Positions 11,440 through 21,000 of a stretch of DNA of 64,000 nucleotides are shown here, piece by piece. The first letter of the stretch is position 1. Each line of letters starts with the position of its first letter. The notes beneath the pieces were generated by a model, which saw only the letters and a list, made by a program, of their open reading frames with translations, had not been told where the DNA came from and did no database searches. The DNA is from Petaurus breviceps papuanus (taxonomy: Eukaryota; Chordata; Mammalia; Diprotodontia; Petauridae): contig JAMXIF010000045.1 of assembly GCA_028583685.1 (NCBI GenBank), positions 5,227,419 to 5,291,418 of the forward strand. The letters run 5' to 3'. The position numbers and the translations under genes were made by a program.

Positions 11440-12950
11440 TAAAATAGGAACAAATACACATATTATGTCCTTAGGAAAAAGCATGCCAAAATCCACAGAT
11501 TAAAAATTTTCTGCTTCCCTTGTTTAGCATATACAGTATCCTTAACAGAACATTTAATATTTTGATATTTCCCAAAATTTGCATTTTAATTTGTCATAGA
11601 ATAAATTTTCAGGAATCATATACCATTGGGAAAGTCTACAGGGTTTAAAACAGCATCTTCTTTCTCTGTTAAAAAGTTTACATTTGGGGCACCCTGCTCC
11701 TTTCTATTCTAGGAACATCATAGTATGTTTACCTTTTATCCTTCCCCCTCAGACTCCCCCATAAGCATACATATACATTACATTTGTCCTCCTGCTGGTC
11801 GAAGCAGGGAGTAGAAAAAATTTCATGATAAAAATGTAAAGAAGTCCCATGAGTAAAAAAAAATCATTCTTCTTTTTCCTTCCCTGAGTGCTCTATGGCC
11901 CACACAGTTATTTTTTTATAGTACCTCTCAAACCACAACTGGGAGAGGGAAGAAATCTGACTTTTAGTCTCACTTTCTTAATAGAGAGGGTATAGGGGGA
12001 ACAGGGTGAGTAGATAAAATACAGTTGGGAAAAAATCTTGTTTCCAGTCTTTTCATACCAAAGCATGAGATATTTGCTGTCATCATTTGGGTCCATGTTA
12101 AATACAAATTCTATAAGTTGTCTGCCACAGCGTGCAATTGTGTTCTAAGCAACTGCTATAGTTCTTTTATTAATAATCCCCTAGATTAAAATCATAGAAG
12201 GCTCTCATCCCTTACTTTTGCTAGCTGACTCATCACCTTCTCCACCTAAATTTATGGGGTTGGTATATTCTAGTATAGTTCCTTGCCTGGCTTCTATCAG
12301 CAATGAAATATCCTTTTTGTCAAAGCTTATATCGCAACTCCCATCAAGGGACACTGAACATTTTTAGTGGTATATGCCCATGAGAATTCCTCCCCAGAAC
12401 TCTCCTATAGTTATTCAAAGCTGTCTCTTAGTGACTGATTACCCTGCCAGCTTCCCCAACATCTCAGTTCTTCAATTTGCATAGGAGAAGCTGCATTATT
12501 TTCCTCTTTATCAATTGCTGTCAGTGGTCACTCAGAAACCTTGCAGGCTGGCTATCATGGGGAAAGGACAACAGGTTGACAAAGTAAAGGATTTACAAGT
12601 GCAAAGACTCCACCTTCTGTGTGTTGGGTGACAGTCATTATGGTGTTAATAAAGGATAAAGGAGAAGGGACCAAAGGCAAGTCTCAATGACTATCTTCAA
12701 TAACCAAGGCATGCCTCCATAGCTCTCTTTGTGAAGACTGAATGGGGGTCCAAATTTCTGCTTATAAGCCCCATATGATAGAAAAATCAAAAACAAGCAT
12801 AAAAATTAATTCATTAAATTTAATTGCTCAATCTTCTATTAACTTTATCCTGCACTATGTTTGAAAATTTTTAAACACCTTTTACAAAACTGAATTTAAA
12901 TTATTGAAAGAACCCAAAATTATTTCAAATTTTCAAGAGGATACCTCTAT
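11440..12950. other. unassigned, relatively GC-richer block
   Basis: No domain or repeat was recognised. The 62-codon minus frame at 11908-12096 is open, but nothing supports it as a gene. The block at 12120-12760 is less AT-rich than its surroundings and could be a decayed retroelement or unique DNA. Confidence 0.35.
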
Positions 12951-12959
12951 TGCATGGTA

Positions 12960-13135
12960 GAAAAAAATACTGGAATAGAGCACTAGCCCTGGAGTCAGGA
13001 GGACCTGAGTTCAAATATGGCCTGACACTTGAGCTCAAAATTAGTTTCATAATATTACTAGAGGTTCTACTTTCTAACATGATGAATATTGATGGATATT
13101 GCCTATATATGTCACTTAACCCCAATAGTTTTCCC
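12960..13135 (+). repeat. WSINE-type SINE with an 80-bp foreign patch
   Basis: The SINE reads 'gagcactagccctggagtca', 'ggaggacctgagttcaaat' and 'cctgacactt', then breaks. It resumes at 13111 with 'gtcacttaaccccaat'. The expected middle ('actagctgtgtgacc..ggc') is missing. In its place, 13031-13110 is a near copy of 10426-10505. Confidence 0.82.
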
Positions 13136-13139
13136 TTCA

Positions 13140-13260
13140 CTCCTCTAAAAACAGTAAAGAATACTGGATTTAGAGTCAGAGGGCCTTACTTTAATCCTTG
13201 GCTTAGCTATCTATTGCTAGAGGTAGTGTGGTGCAACGAAAAGATCACCCACATTACTGT
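13140..13260 (+). repeat. MIR-class fragments, sense
   Basis: The blocks 'aatactggatttagagtcag' and 'gtagtgtggtgcaacgaaaa' match the 5' region of CORE-SINEs in sense orientation. Two partial copies are likely. Confidence 0.5.
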
Positions 13261-13271
13261 CATAGAACCTG

Positions 13272-13420
13272 TGATCAAATCATGTTGTTCGGTCATTTCA
13301 ATTATGTCTGACTCTAGGTGGTCCCATTCAAGGTTTCCCGGGCAAAGGTCCTGGAGTTGTTTTCAATTTCCTTCTCTAGTTCACTTTACAAATAAGGAAA
13401 CTTATGCAAACAGGGTAAGT
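13272..13420 (-). repeat. RTE-headed composite SINE, antisense
   Basis: The start 'gttgttcggtcatttcaatt' and 'atgtctgactctagg' is the RTE/BovB-like head that marsupial composite SINEs carry. It is followed by 'ttccttctctagttcacttt' and 'caaacagggt'. Confidence 0.72.
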
Positions 13421-13444
13421 ATTATCAAATCCTGGTTTCACTAT

Positions 13445-13505
13445 ATATTATTGTGTTAATCTCTATGGGCCTCAGTTCCCTCAACTGTAAAATGGAGATG
13501 CTAGA
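13445..13505 (+). repeat. MIR fragment, sense
   Basis: 'gggcctcagttccctcaact' followed by 'gtaaaatggagatg' is the conserved MIR core in sense. Confidence 0.65.
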
Positions 13506-13864
13506 CAAAATCAATGGTGTCAAACTCAAATTCAAGCAGGAGCCATTCAACTGTTCATACGAATCTTCTGTGACTCACACATTGCCTTTGTTTTCAAATG
13601 TAATACTATTTCTATTTTATTATTTTTTTAATTTATTTTGTCAAAGATGTCCCAATTACTTTCTAACCTGGTTAAGTCATACTTGGGAGTGTGGTGGGCC
13701 ACAAGCAGCAGACCCCTCTAGATTGCAGGATTTCATAGGTTTCTTTCCTCTTTCAATCTACACTTCTATGAGTCACAATTTCTCTAGGCTTTCTTTTTAT
13801 CATACCTAAAATGCAGGGTTTAGACTGAATGATAGAACTTAAAAACTACTTGAAAAATTACTTT

Positions 13865-13915
13865 CAGTCACTCAGTAAACATTTATTAAGTGTTTACTAC
13901 TTGACAATTCTAAAT
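13865..13915 (+). repeat. L2 3' end fragment
   Basis: 'cactcagtaaacatttatta' and 'agtgtttactact' match the L2 3' motif (aacatttattgagcacctact). Confidence 0.5.
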
Positions 13916-14059
13916 CTATAACACTAAGATTCTATATCTATTACAAGGTCTATAACACTTTTCTAAGTCTATAGCACTATGACCTTGATAGCATCTATAA
14001 TATTCTCCTAAATATGTAATACTGTGGCAACACTAACTGCAACCAAACCTCAACATGTA

Positions 14060-14310
14060 ATAATAATCAGCATTTACTTAGGATTTTAAGTTTAACAAAG
14101 CACTTAAAATGTTATGTTATTTTATTATAGTAACAATTCTGTGAGGTAGGTGCCACTATTCTTTCCATTTTAAAGATCAAGTAAAACAGGCTGTGAGAAG
14201 ACTGATGATAGAAGACCACAAAGCTAGTAAAGAGGAATCTGAAGCAGGATTTGAATGTGGGCCTCTCTCAGATTTCAAGTTTCAGAACTATTTAGTTGTC
14301 TTATAACAGT
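14060..14310 (-). repeat. MAR1/MIR-like SINE, antisense
   Basis: It runs from 'aatcagcatttacttaggat' through 'attctgtgaggtaggtgcc' to 'gaagcaggatttgaatgtgg', the usual antisense order. Confidence 0.75.
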
Positions 14311-14399
14311 AGTTAGGCAATCACTTTAAAGTAGCTGCTATCATTCAAGAAATAAAATGGAAAATTTACACATTTTTAATAGAGTATAATGTTCTGATT

Positions 14400-14530
14400 T
14401 ATGAAACTTTGGATAATATATTGGATAGAGACTAGGCCTTGGGTTCAGAAGATATTGGTTCAAATTCTGATTTGACATATGCTGCTTATATTATCATGAA
14501 TAAGTCACTTAATATCTCTATGTCCTAGGA
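14400..14530 (+). repeat. WSINE-type SINE, sense, decayed
   Basis: 'atattggatagagactaggc', 'ggttcaaattctgatttgac' and 'gaataagtcacttaatatct' follow SINE order. Confidence 0.65.
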
Positions 14531-14627
14531 GACTTTCTAAGACAAACAATTGTAGGTGATGAATTGTAAAAACCTGATGGTGTTTCACATTTCTGTGTTG
14601 GGGATTTTCCATAAAAGAGAAATCATA

Positions 14628-14667
14628 GGATAAGGAGAGAGACAGAGACACACACACATACAAACAC

Positions 14668-14705
<38 letters not shown>

Positions 14706-14937
14706 GGACAGATGGAGACAGAGACATACAGAGAGAGTGAGACAGAGAGAGAGACAGACAGAGACAGAGAGAGATAGAAAGACAGAGAGACAGAGACAGA
14801 GAGAGATAGAAAGACAGAGAGACAGAGACAGAGAGAGACAGAGAGACAGACAGAGACAGAGACACAGAGAGAGACAGAGACACAGAGACAGAGAGATAGA
14901 CAGAGACATAGAAAGAGACAGAGGGACACAGACAGAT
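14628..14937. repeat. GAGACAGA microsatellite
   Basis: About 310 bp of GAGA, GACA and GACAGA units. All six frames over this tract are partly open and give Ser/Leu/Cys-rich or Arg/Asp/Glu-rich low-complexity peptides. Confidence 0.97.
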
Positions 14938-14989
14938 GATAGGTAACCATTGATTGCTAGATATATAGATAGGTCTATAGATCTAGAAT

Positions 14990-15180
14990 TAAGAGGCCCC
15001 TTAAAGCTCAACTAGTTCAAATCTCTTCATATTATAGATGAGGAAACTGAGTCCTTATAAGGTTAAAATGACTTACCCAAGTACATATTGGTAGTTAAGT
15101 GATAGAGCTGGTATTCAAACCCAGTCCTTCTGACTTTAAAACAAGAACCCTTTCTACTATACAATATTGAAAAATAGGAA
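14990..15180 (-). repeat. MIR-class SINE, antisense
   Basis: 'tattatagatgaggaaactg', then 'aatgacttacccaagtacat', then 'attcaaacccagtccttctg' is a clear antisense MIR. Confidence 0.78.
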
Positions 15181-16760
15181 TTTAAGTTTGTATAAGAAGC
15201 CAAATAGCATCTGTAATACTTCACTTGTATTGCTAATTCCTGAGTATATTTCTTGTGTATGCACAGCCCATTTTACCCAGGAGCACTGGTCTGAATATTT
15301 AGGGCGTCATGCTTAATATTAGCAGGCTCTATTTCTAACATTTCCTGAGTGATCATTGAGTCACTAAATGAGTCAATCAGCCCAGGAACTTGCTGTAGAG
15401 AATTATCCAATAATATCATATTGCTGTGAATAATCTTTAAAGATGATCATTCATGTGGAGATAATTCTAAATGGATGAATTAACCAGTTGAACTTCCCAA
15501 AACGTTGATCTTAAAAAAGTACATTAGGGCCCATGCATAAGCCATTGATTAAAGTTTTCCCAACTAAGATTCCAGAAGACAAAAATAAGTAACATGTACC
15601 CTCTACAGCTGACTTATTTATCTCAGACGATAACACCGTGGGATCTTTTGGAGAACAAAACCTTCAATTTTCTTGATATTTACTTGACAAAGTGAATTCA
15701 AGACAAAATAAAATTATGAGTTATTGGTTGCAAAGCCTAGAGGCCTTCTGGGTGGCACCCTGCACAATCAACAAAATGACAATTCAGAAAAAAAACCATA
15801 AGTATAAGGAAAGGGTTTTTTTTTTACAGAGTACACCGTATGTTTTGTCTAGCTCCAGCAATAAAGTAAGAATATTGCTTTAGTGCTCATTAATTATTTA
15901 TCACTAGCTTGCTGAACTTCTGAACAATTTCTGTCAAAGAAAACAGCAGTACATGTGGACCTAGATATTCATCAAGCAGAGATGTTTGTGCATTTTCCTT
16001 TAAAGCTATAAACAGAAATTCCAGCTCTCCAGACAAGATCAAGGAAGTCGTGATTTATAAGAACCGAAGGTGCTATTCTTCCTTTTGAAAAGAGTAGATA
16101 TGATAAATTCAGGTAAATTAATAGTGGGAGAGTATCAAAAAATATTTATAGCAGTACACATAGATTCAATGTTTAAAAATGCTAAAGTCAGGGAGGGAAA
16201 AGTTAAAAAATGAAAAAAAAAGCAATATGTTTATAAGACCAAGCCCTGTGGAACAATGGAGTTAAGAGAGATAGAAGGAGATAAATTCTACCAATTATAT
16301 TACTCACGTTGCTCCAACCTTGACTTACTACCCAGTCACATTTTACCAGAAATCTCAAATGAGAACAAAACTCAGTGTACCCCTGAGAGCTAAAATATTG
16401 ATTTCTAATTGAGCTGAAAAAATTGAATTGTGATTTGTTCACAAAGATATTTGAGATTGCCCTTGGTAATCCAAACTTGTCAGTACATGGCTGAGTATGA
16501 TAGGACTCATTTATAGCAGATGGAGAGCAAATGTTGACTGCCTACACAAACTGACACAATTTCATGCCATCTCACTTGTCTATTGAAAAAGTTTTTTTTA
16601 TGTTGTTGTTTTTTGTTAATGCCATTTCATAGCAAGTCCAAGCTCATTAATATAACATACAAGGCTTGCCATCAACTATTACCACCAACCATCATTCCAT
16701 TGTTACCCATCTATAACTCTTTTCCACCTGGCCTTATTTTCTCCAACAGGAATCCAAGAT
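15181..16760. other. unassigned, unique-looking block
   Basis: No repeat is recognised over roughly 1.5 kb. About 15240-15500 is richer in balanced, non-repetitive sequence (a tgagtcaatcagcccagg element and several AATAAT/ATTATC motifs) and could hold non-coding regulatory sequence, but nothing here proves it. No exon is visible. Confidence 0.35.
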
Positions 16761-16767
16761 TTCAGCT

Positions 16768-16792
16768 CTATGAATGAATGAATGAATGAAAT
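16768..16792. repeat. GAAT microsatellite
   Basis: A short run of five or so TGAA units. Confidence 0.8.
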
Positions 16793-16954
16793 ATTTATCA
16801 AATGCTCTCTACAGAGAATTCTATAATTGAATTAGGCTCCCACGTGGAATTTCTCAGCTTCTGAACACAGGTGACCATATAATTAAATCTGAAAGGGACT
16901 TTAGAAACCATTTTTAGCAGCAATCAAATTGAAGTCTGTAAAGTACACACATAC

Positions 16955-16956
<2 letters not shown>

Positions 16957-17001
<45 letters not shown>

Positions 17002-17011
17002 NNNNNNNNNN

Positions 17012-17071
<60 letters not shown>
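16957..17071. repeat. AGAT microsatellite with assembly gap
   Basis: A pure AGAT array broken by ten N at 17002-17011. The Ns mark an unresolved length inside the array. The minus frame over it (repeated SIYL) is an artefact. Confidence 0.98.
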
Positions 17072-17072
<1 letters not shown>

Positions 17073-17305
17073 TAACTGTTTCAAAATAATTGTAATCCTT
17101 TATATTTAAATTTTCTACATTTAAAAACATGATTCTGAGAAGGGGTTCATAAGTTTTCACCAGACATCAAGAGCAATCCATGACCCCAAAAGTTAAGAAC
17201 ACCTGATCAAGTTCAACTCTATTATTTTGTACAAGAGAAAACAGACCCCAAAACTCATTGCTGTGCTGTTCTTATATGGTAAGCTTTTTATATGAAAGGA
17301 TAGTT
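17072..17305. other. unassigned sequence with a possible MIR remnant
   Basis: 'ttcaactctattattttgta' and 'gaaaacagaccccaaaa' at 17210-17250 faintly recall an antisense MIR. Nothing else is visible. Confidence 0.3.
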
Positions 17306-17309
17306 TTAT

Positions 17310-17402
17310 TCATTGAATTTATATACTAATTGCTTAACACAATGTCTGGCACATAGTAGATATAAATTCTTTCTGATTAATGAACTGATGGCTTGATTGA
17401 CT
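17310..17402 (+). repeat. MIR/MAR1 3' end, sense
   Basis: 'gcttaacacaatgtctggca' followed by 'catagtagatataaattc' and 'ttgattgactga' is the 3' end of the MIR family. Confidence 0.75.
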
Positions 17403-17960
17403 GATAGTACTGAGTTCTGAGACCAGTAAATATCCACTAACTATTCTTTGTCTTCAGATAGACTATCAAACTCCCTCAAGGCTGCCTACTTTAAGTGCCT
17501 ATCACATCCTCCTGACCATGCCTGAACTTAGCAGTACAAATGACAAGGCAACAAAAACAGATCCTGTTTATACTTTCTCTCCATAGTACAAAAAAGCATG
17601 TCTCAAAACTTAGTCCCAGTAATGTCTTTGGTTACTTCATAATTCCCCAAGGCAAATATACACACTGCAGTAATGATTGTGGTTTACACTTCGTTACTCT
17701 GTTGAATGGTCCTTCCATTCCAGGCAAGTTAATCTATTTCCTTGTATCCCTGTAATGATCATCTAGAGTCCTTGCCTCTGCTCCTGTCATAACCTCTGTT
17801 TTCCAAGTAATACCTATTAAATTCCTGTCAACAGAGAACTGCCAGGGATAAGATTTTTCTTTAAATACAAGACAGATAATGTAGACCCCTGACAAAAATA
17901 AATAAATAGCTAAACAAAGAAATAAATAAATAGAAATTACAAATCTCACTTAAAGCACTC
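17403..17960. other. unassigned sequence
   Basis: No gene or repeat was recognised apart from short AAAT runs. Confidence 0.4.
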
Positions 17961-17963
17961 CAT

Positions 17964-18935
17964 TTCTTTTTTTAATTTTATTTATTGTTTCTGAACTCAA
18001 AAATGAAAAAAAATTTCCATGACAAAATAGACAACAGAATAGACAAAAAATGATCATTGCAAACAGAATTGCATATCTATTATGTACAACTTGCTATCCC
18101 TTCTAAATGTATAATAAAAATTCTACAGTTTGCTACCATTAAACACACACATGCATGTGTGTATACATATACAGACACATACATATATGTATTTATATAT
18201 GTACACATAGATACACATACACACATAATATATATGTGTGTGTATATATATATATATATATATGTAAGTTGTGGTATAGTATGTGTGTGTGTGTGTGTGT
18301 GTGTTTCCCATTCTATACTTACTTCTATTTATCAGGTCTTTCTCTGGATGATAAAAGTGTCTTCCTTCATAGGTCCTTTACAGTTAATTTGGGTATTTTT
18401 AATAGACAAAACAATCTAGTCACACAAAGGTGTTCTTAAAACAATATTGCTGTTACTGTATACAACTTTTGCTTTCCATTATTTTGTGCAAGTCTTAGCA
18501 CATTTTTTCTAAGATCATTGAGCTCATCAAGCAAAGTCACATTTCATCACAATCATATACCACAACTTATTTAGTCATTCCACAGTTGATGGGTATCTCT
18601 ACAATTTCCAGTTCTTTGTCACTACAAAGAATGTTGTATATATGTTCTTTTTCTTTCCCCCTAATCATCTCGGCTAACAGACCTGGTAGTAGAGTTGCTG
18701 GACCAAAGGATATAGGCAGTTTAATAACTCTTTGGCCATAATTCCAAATTGCTCTCCAAAATGGTTAGATTAGTTCACAGGTCCATGAACAGTCCATTAG
18801 TGTTCCAATGTTTCCACTTCCCCCAACATTTGTCACTTTGCCCTTCAATCATTTTAACCACTCTGATTGGCGTGAAGTGATATTTCAAGTTTTGTTTTGT
18901 TTTGTTTTGTTTTTCAATTTGCTTTTCTCCGGATC
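17964..18935 (-). mobile_element. L1 3' part, antisense, decayed
   Basis: From 'tttttaattttatttattgt' (3' end) to 'ccactctgattggcgtgaag', the plus strand is the complement of an L1 ORF2 C-terminal region and 3'UTR. The segment 'ataccacaacttatttagtc' followed by 'gttgatgggtatc' encodes, antisense, the conserved IDGYQLGNG-like region of L1 ORF2. A TG/TATG microsatellite has expanded inside it at 18140-18305, and a TTTTG array lies at 18887-18916. It is 5'-truncated. Confidence 0.83.
18140..18305. repeat. CA/TATG/TG microsatellite inside L1
   Basis: ACACAC, TATATG and a pure GTGTGT run. The small frames on both strands are artefacts. Confidence 0.95.
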
Positions 18936-19129
18936 AGGAGGCTTTCTAACTCACAATCAGCTATTTGCTTTCCTCAGATATTGACCCTGACCTCATGTCC
19001 CTGTACATGGGACCAGGACAATATCTTAATGGAACCTTATATCTGCTTTCTTTAATAATACATAAATTTGAGTTGTCTGGTTATGTCCCAAAGCTGTCCA
19101 TTGACATCTATTACTTTGTTATTTCCTTG

Positions 19130-19290
19130 AACTAGTATGATCACAAAAGCTTGATTTTGGAAGGGAGCTCAGAAGTCAGTGTAATGGAGACTTAAACAGG
19201 AATTTGATCTCAAGTATTCTCTACAAGTATTCATCTTGACTCTGCTTATAGTCCTCTAGAAATAAAGACGTGCAGGGCAACTTCAAAAAT
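19130..19290 (-). repeat. possible MIR remnant, antisense
   Basis: 'ttttggaagggagctcagaa' and 'gtc' resemble the antisense MIR start. The rest is weak. Confidence 0.35.
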
Positions 19291-19435
19291 AATATATTGA
19301 ATCAATTTCACATATTAAAAAGAAATAAGTTATGCTTGACAGATATTTGTAATTTCTTACATAGTCTTATTCCTATCTGTAAATGTTCATGTTTATTCAT
19401 TTGTTGAGTTCATAATAACAAAAATAACTTAGTTT

Positions 19436-19592
19436 TTTTTTTCTGAAGAGGGAAGATAGGGCAATTGGGTTTAAGTGACTTGCCCAAGGTCACACAGGTA
19501 GTGTGTGTCAAGTGTCTAAGACTGGATTTGAATTCAGCTCCTCCTGACTCAAGGGTTGGTGCTCTATTCATGGTGCCACTTAGCTACCCCCC
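19436..19592 (-). repeat. WSINE-type SINE, antisense, with TSD
   Basis: 'gggcaattgggtttaagtga', 'cttgcccaaggtcacacagg' and 'tttgaattcagctcctcctg' run to 'ccacttagctacccc'. Flanking 15-mers AAAATAACTTAGTTT (19421-19435) and AAAATAAATTAGTTT (19593-19607) differ at one base, a good target duplication. Confidence 0.93.
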
Positions 19593-19794
19593 AAAATAAA
19601 TTAGTTTAAAAAATAAACTAGTGATAGATAAGCACTACTTTTTGAGTAAGCCCATTTAATTTGTAGAAAATCACTTTTACTAGGAAGATTTTCCTCATAT
19701 TTTTTTCATATAACAGAATAAGAGAATTTTAGAATTAGAAAGGATATTCAGTAATTATTTCAATGGAAAGAAAAACAAATCAAAAAAGGAAAAT

Positions 19795-19872
19795 AAAACA
19801 ACTGAAAAGACTTACAGGGATTGATGCAAAATGAAGTGGGCAGAATCAGGAAAATGTTGTACACAGTAGGAG
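19795..19872 (+). mobile_element. L1 3' fragment, sense
   Basis: 'aaaagacttacagggattga', 'gcaaaatgaagtgggcagaa' and 'aaaatgttgtacacag' match the L1 region just after ORF2, as at 60085-60140. Confidence 0.72.
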
Positions 19873-20190
19873 CATTAATTTTTTCTTAATAACATTTTAT
19901 GTTTTTCAATTATATGTAAAGATATTCTTTGACATTCATTTTATAAGATCTTGGATTCCAAATTTTTTACCCTCCTTCCCTTTCATCCCCCTTCCCCAAA
20001 ACAGCATGCAATCTGATATAGGTTATACATGTGCAATCATGTTAAATATATTTCCACACTAGTTCTATAAAAGACTTAGAACAAAAGGGAAAAATCACAA
20101 GAAAGTAAAAAAGAAAAATGAAACAAAACGAAAACAACATCAAAGTGAAAATAACATGTTTTGATCTGCATTCTGACCCCATACTTCTTC
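19873..20190 (-). mobile_element. L1 3'UTR, antisense, part of a chimera
   Basis: It reads as the complement of the marsupial L1 3' end. It shares 'cacaagaaagtaaaaaagaa' and 'ttttgatctgcattctgac' with the copy at 58250-58320. On the minus strand it lies directly downstream of the UBE2L3 retrocopy, same orientation, with no poly(A) between them. A short T run at 19875-19885 may be the remnant of the shared A tail. Confidence 0.75.
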
Positions 20191-20475
20191 CCAGACTGAC
20201 CTGCCCTTTTCATCCATGTTAGGGTGGTAAATTTTTGTTTTAAAAGTGGTCTTAAGTGGGTTGAATGGATGCTCTTCTGGGAAATTGATTTCAATTTTGA
20301 GGACTTCCTCGTTGTAAGGAGGGTGGTCAGGAATGGTGAGCCTTTGCCAGGTCAATAAATTAGTTTCATCAATCTGGATGTTATGGAAGTTTTTCATCAC
20401 ACGTTGCAGATTTCTTCCATCTCCTTTATCAGCCTCCTGCTGTCCACCATCTCGGGTTTGGTGCTTCCGCTGGCC
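20188..20475 (-). pseudogene. UBE2L3: UBE2L3 (UbcH7) processed pseudogene, 3'-truncated
   Basis: Minus-strand translation gives recognisable UbcH7 text: NLLTWQRLTIPDHPPY, then KIEINFPEEHPF, then TFKTKIYHPNMDEKG. UBE2L3 is a HECT/RBR-type E2 ubiquitin-conjugating enzyme of 154 residues. Here only about the first 90 residues are present, with no introns. The expected start ATG is at 20450 (MVDSRRLIKEMEEI against MAASRRLMKELEEI). A frameshift occurs near codon 16, then the frame stays open to the truncation point. The sequence ends before the catalytic cysteine (Cys86-region text VCLP reads VSLG here). It then runs straight into an L1 3'UTR in the same orientation. A retrocopied mRNA fused to L1 by template switching is the likely origin. 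It is not functional. Confidence 0.9.
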
Positions 20476-20484
20476 CACAATGCA

Positions 20485-20692
20485 TGCTTTTGACATTTTC
20501 TTGGCAAAGATAAGAGAGTGGTTTGCCATTTCCTTCCCCAACTCATTTTACAGATGATGAACTGAGGCAAACAGGGTTATGTGACTTGTCTTGGGTCATA
20601 CAACTAGTGTCTGAGACCAGATTTGAACCTAGAGAGAGGAATCTTCCTGACTTCTGGCCTAACACACTATCCATTTTGCCAATTAATTTCCC
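20485..20692 (-). repeat. RTE-headed composite SINE, antisense
   Basis: 'ttttcttggcaaagataaga', 'gagtggtttgccatttcctt' and 'cagatgatgaactgaggcaa' run to 'ccagatttgaacctagagag' and 'acacactatccattttgcc'. Confidence 0.85.
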
Positions 20693-21000
20693 CAAAAGCC
20701 TTTACAGGAATTAAAATCTTGGCTTGGTCCCAAAGGGAATAATTGATCATTCAAGACGAAGAGATTCTGTGGAAGCAGAGAGGAGGACATAGGAACAGAC
20801 AAATTGTTTAATCCATAGAGTGAAAGACATGTATATAAGTCTAAATATGTCATTAATCAGGGCCTTAGAAGACATACAGTCCACAAATAATAGCACTAGG
20901 AAACAAGGTAGATGAATTTGCATCCTAAATCAAAGCTTGCTTGTTCCCTCCTTCATTTTGTGCTTCAATGCCTGCTTCCTGTACCTGGTCCTAGGCCCAG
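20693..21000. other. unassigned sequence
   Basis: No gene or repeat recognised. Confidence 0.4.

Noticed and set aside
11908-12096. 62-codon minus frame (MDPNDDSKYLM...)
   Set aside because: It looked protein-like, but there is no domain, no splice context and no extension of the frame; not supportable.
12950-13459. 169-codon plus frame
   Set aside because: It spans three different SINEs and the copied patch; no domain and no conserved start.
14505-15011. 168-codon minus frame, Ser/Leu/Cys-rich
   Set aside because: It is translation of the GAGACAGA array; all frames there are open and low-complexity.
16924-17160. SIYL-repeat minus frame
   Set aside because: It is translation of the AGAT array across the N gap.
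20140-20541. Possible intact E2 enzyme gene
   Set aside because: The open frame holds UBE2L3 text but lacks the true start in frame, the catalytic cysteine region and the C-terminal half, and has no introns.
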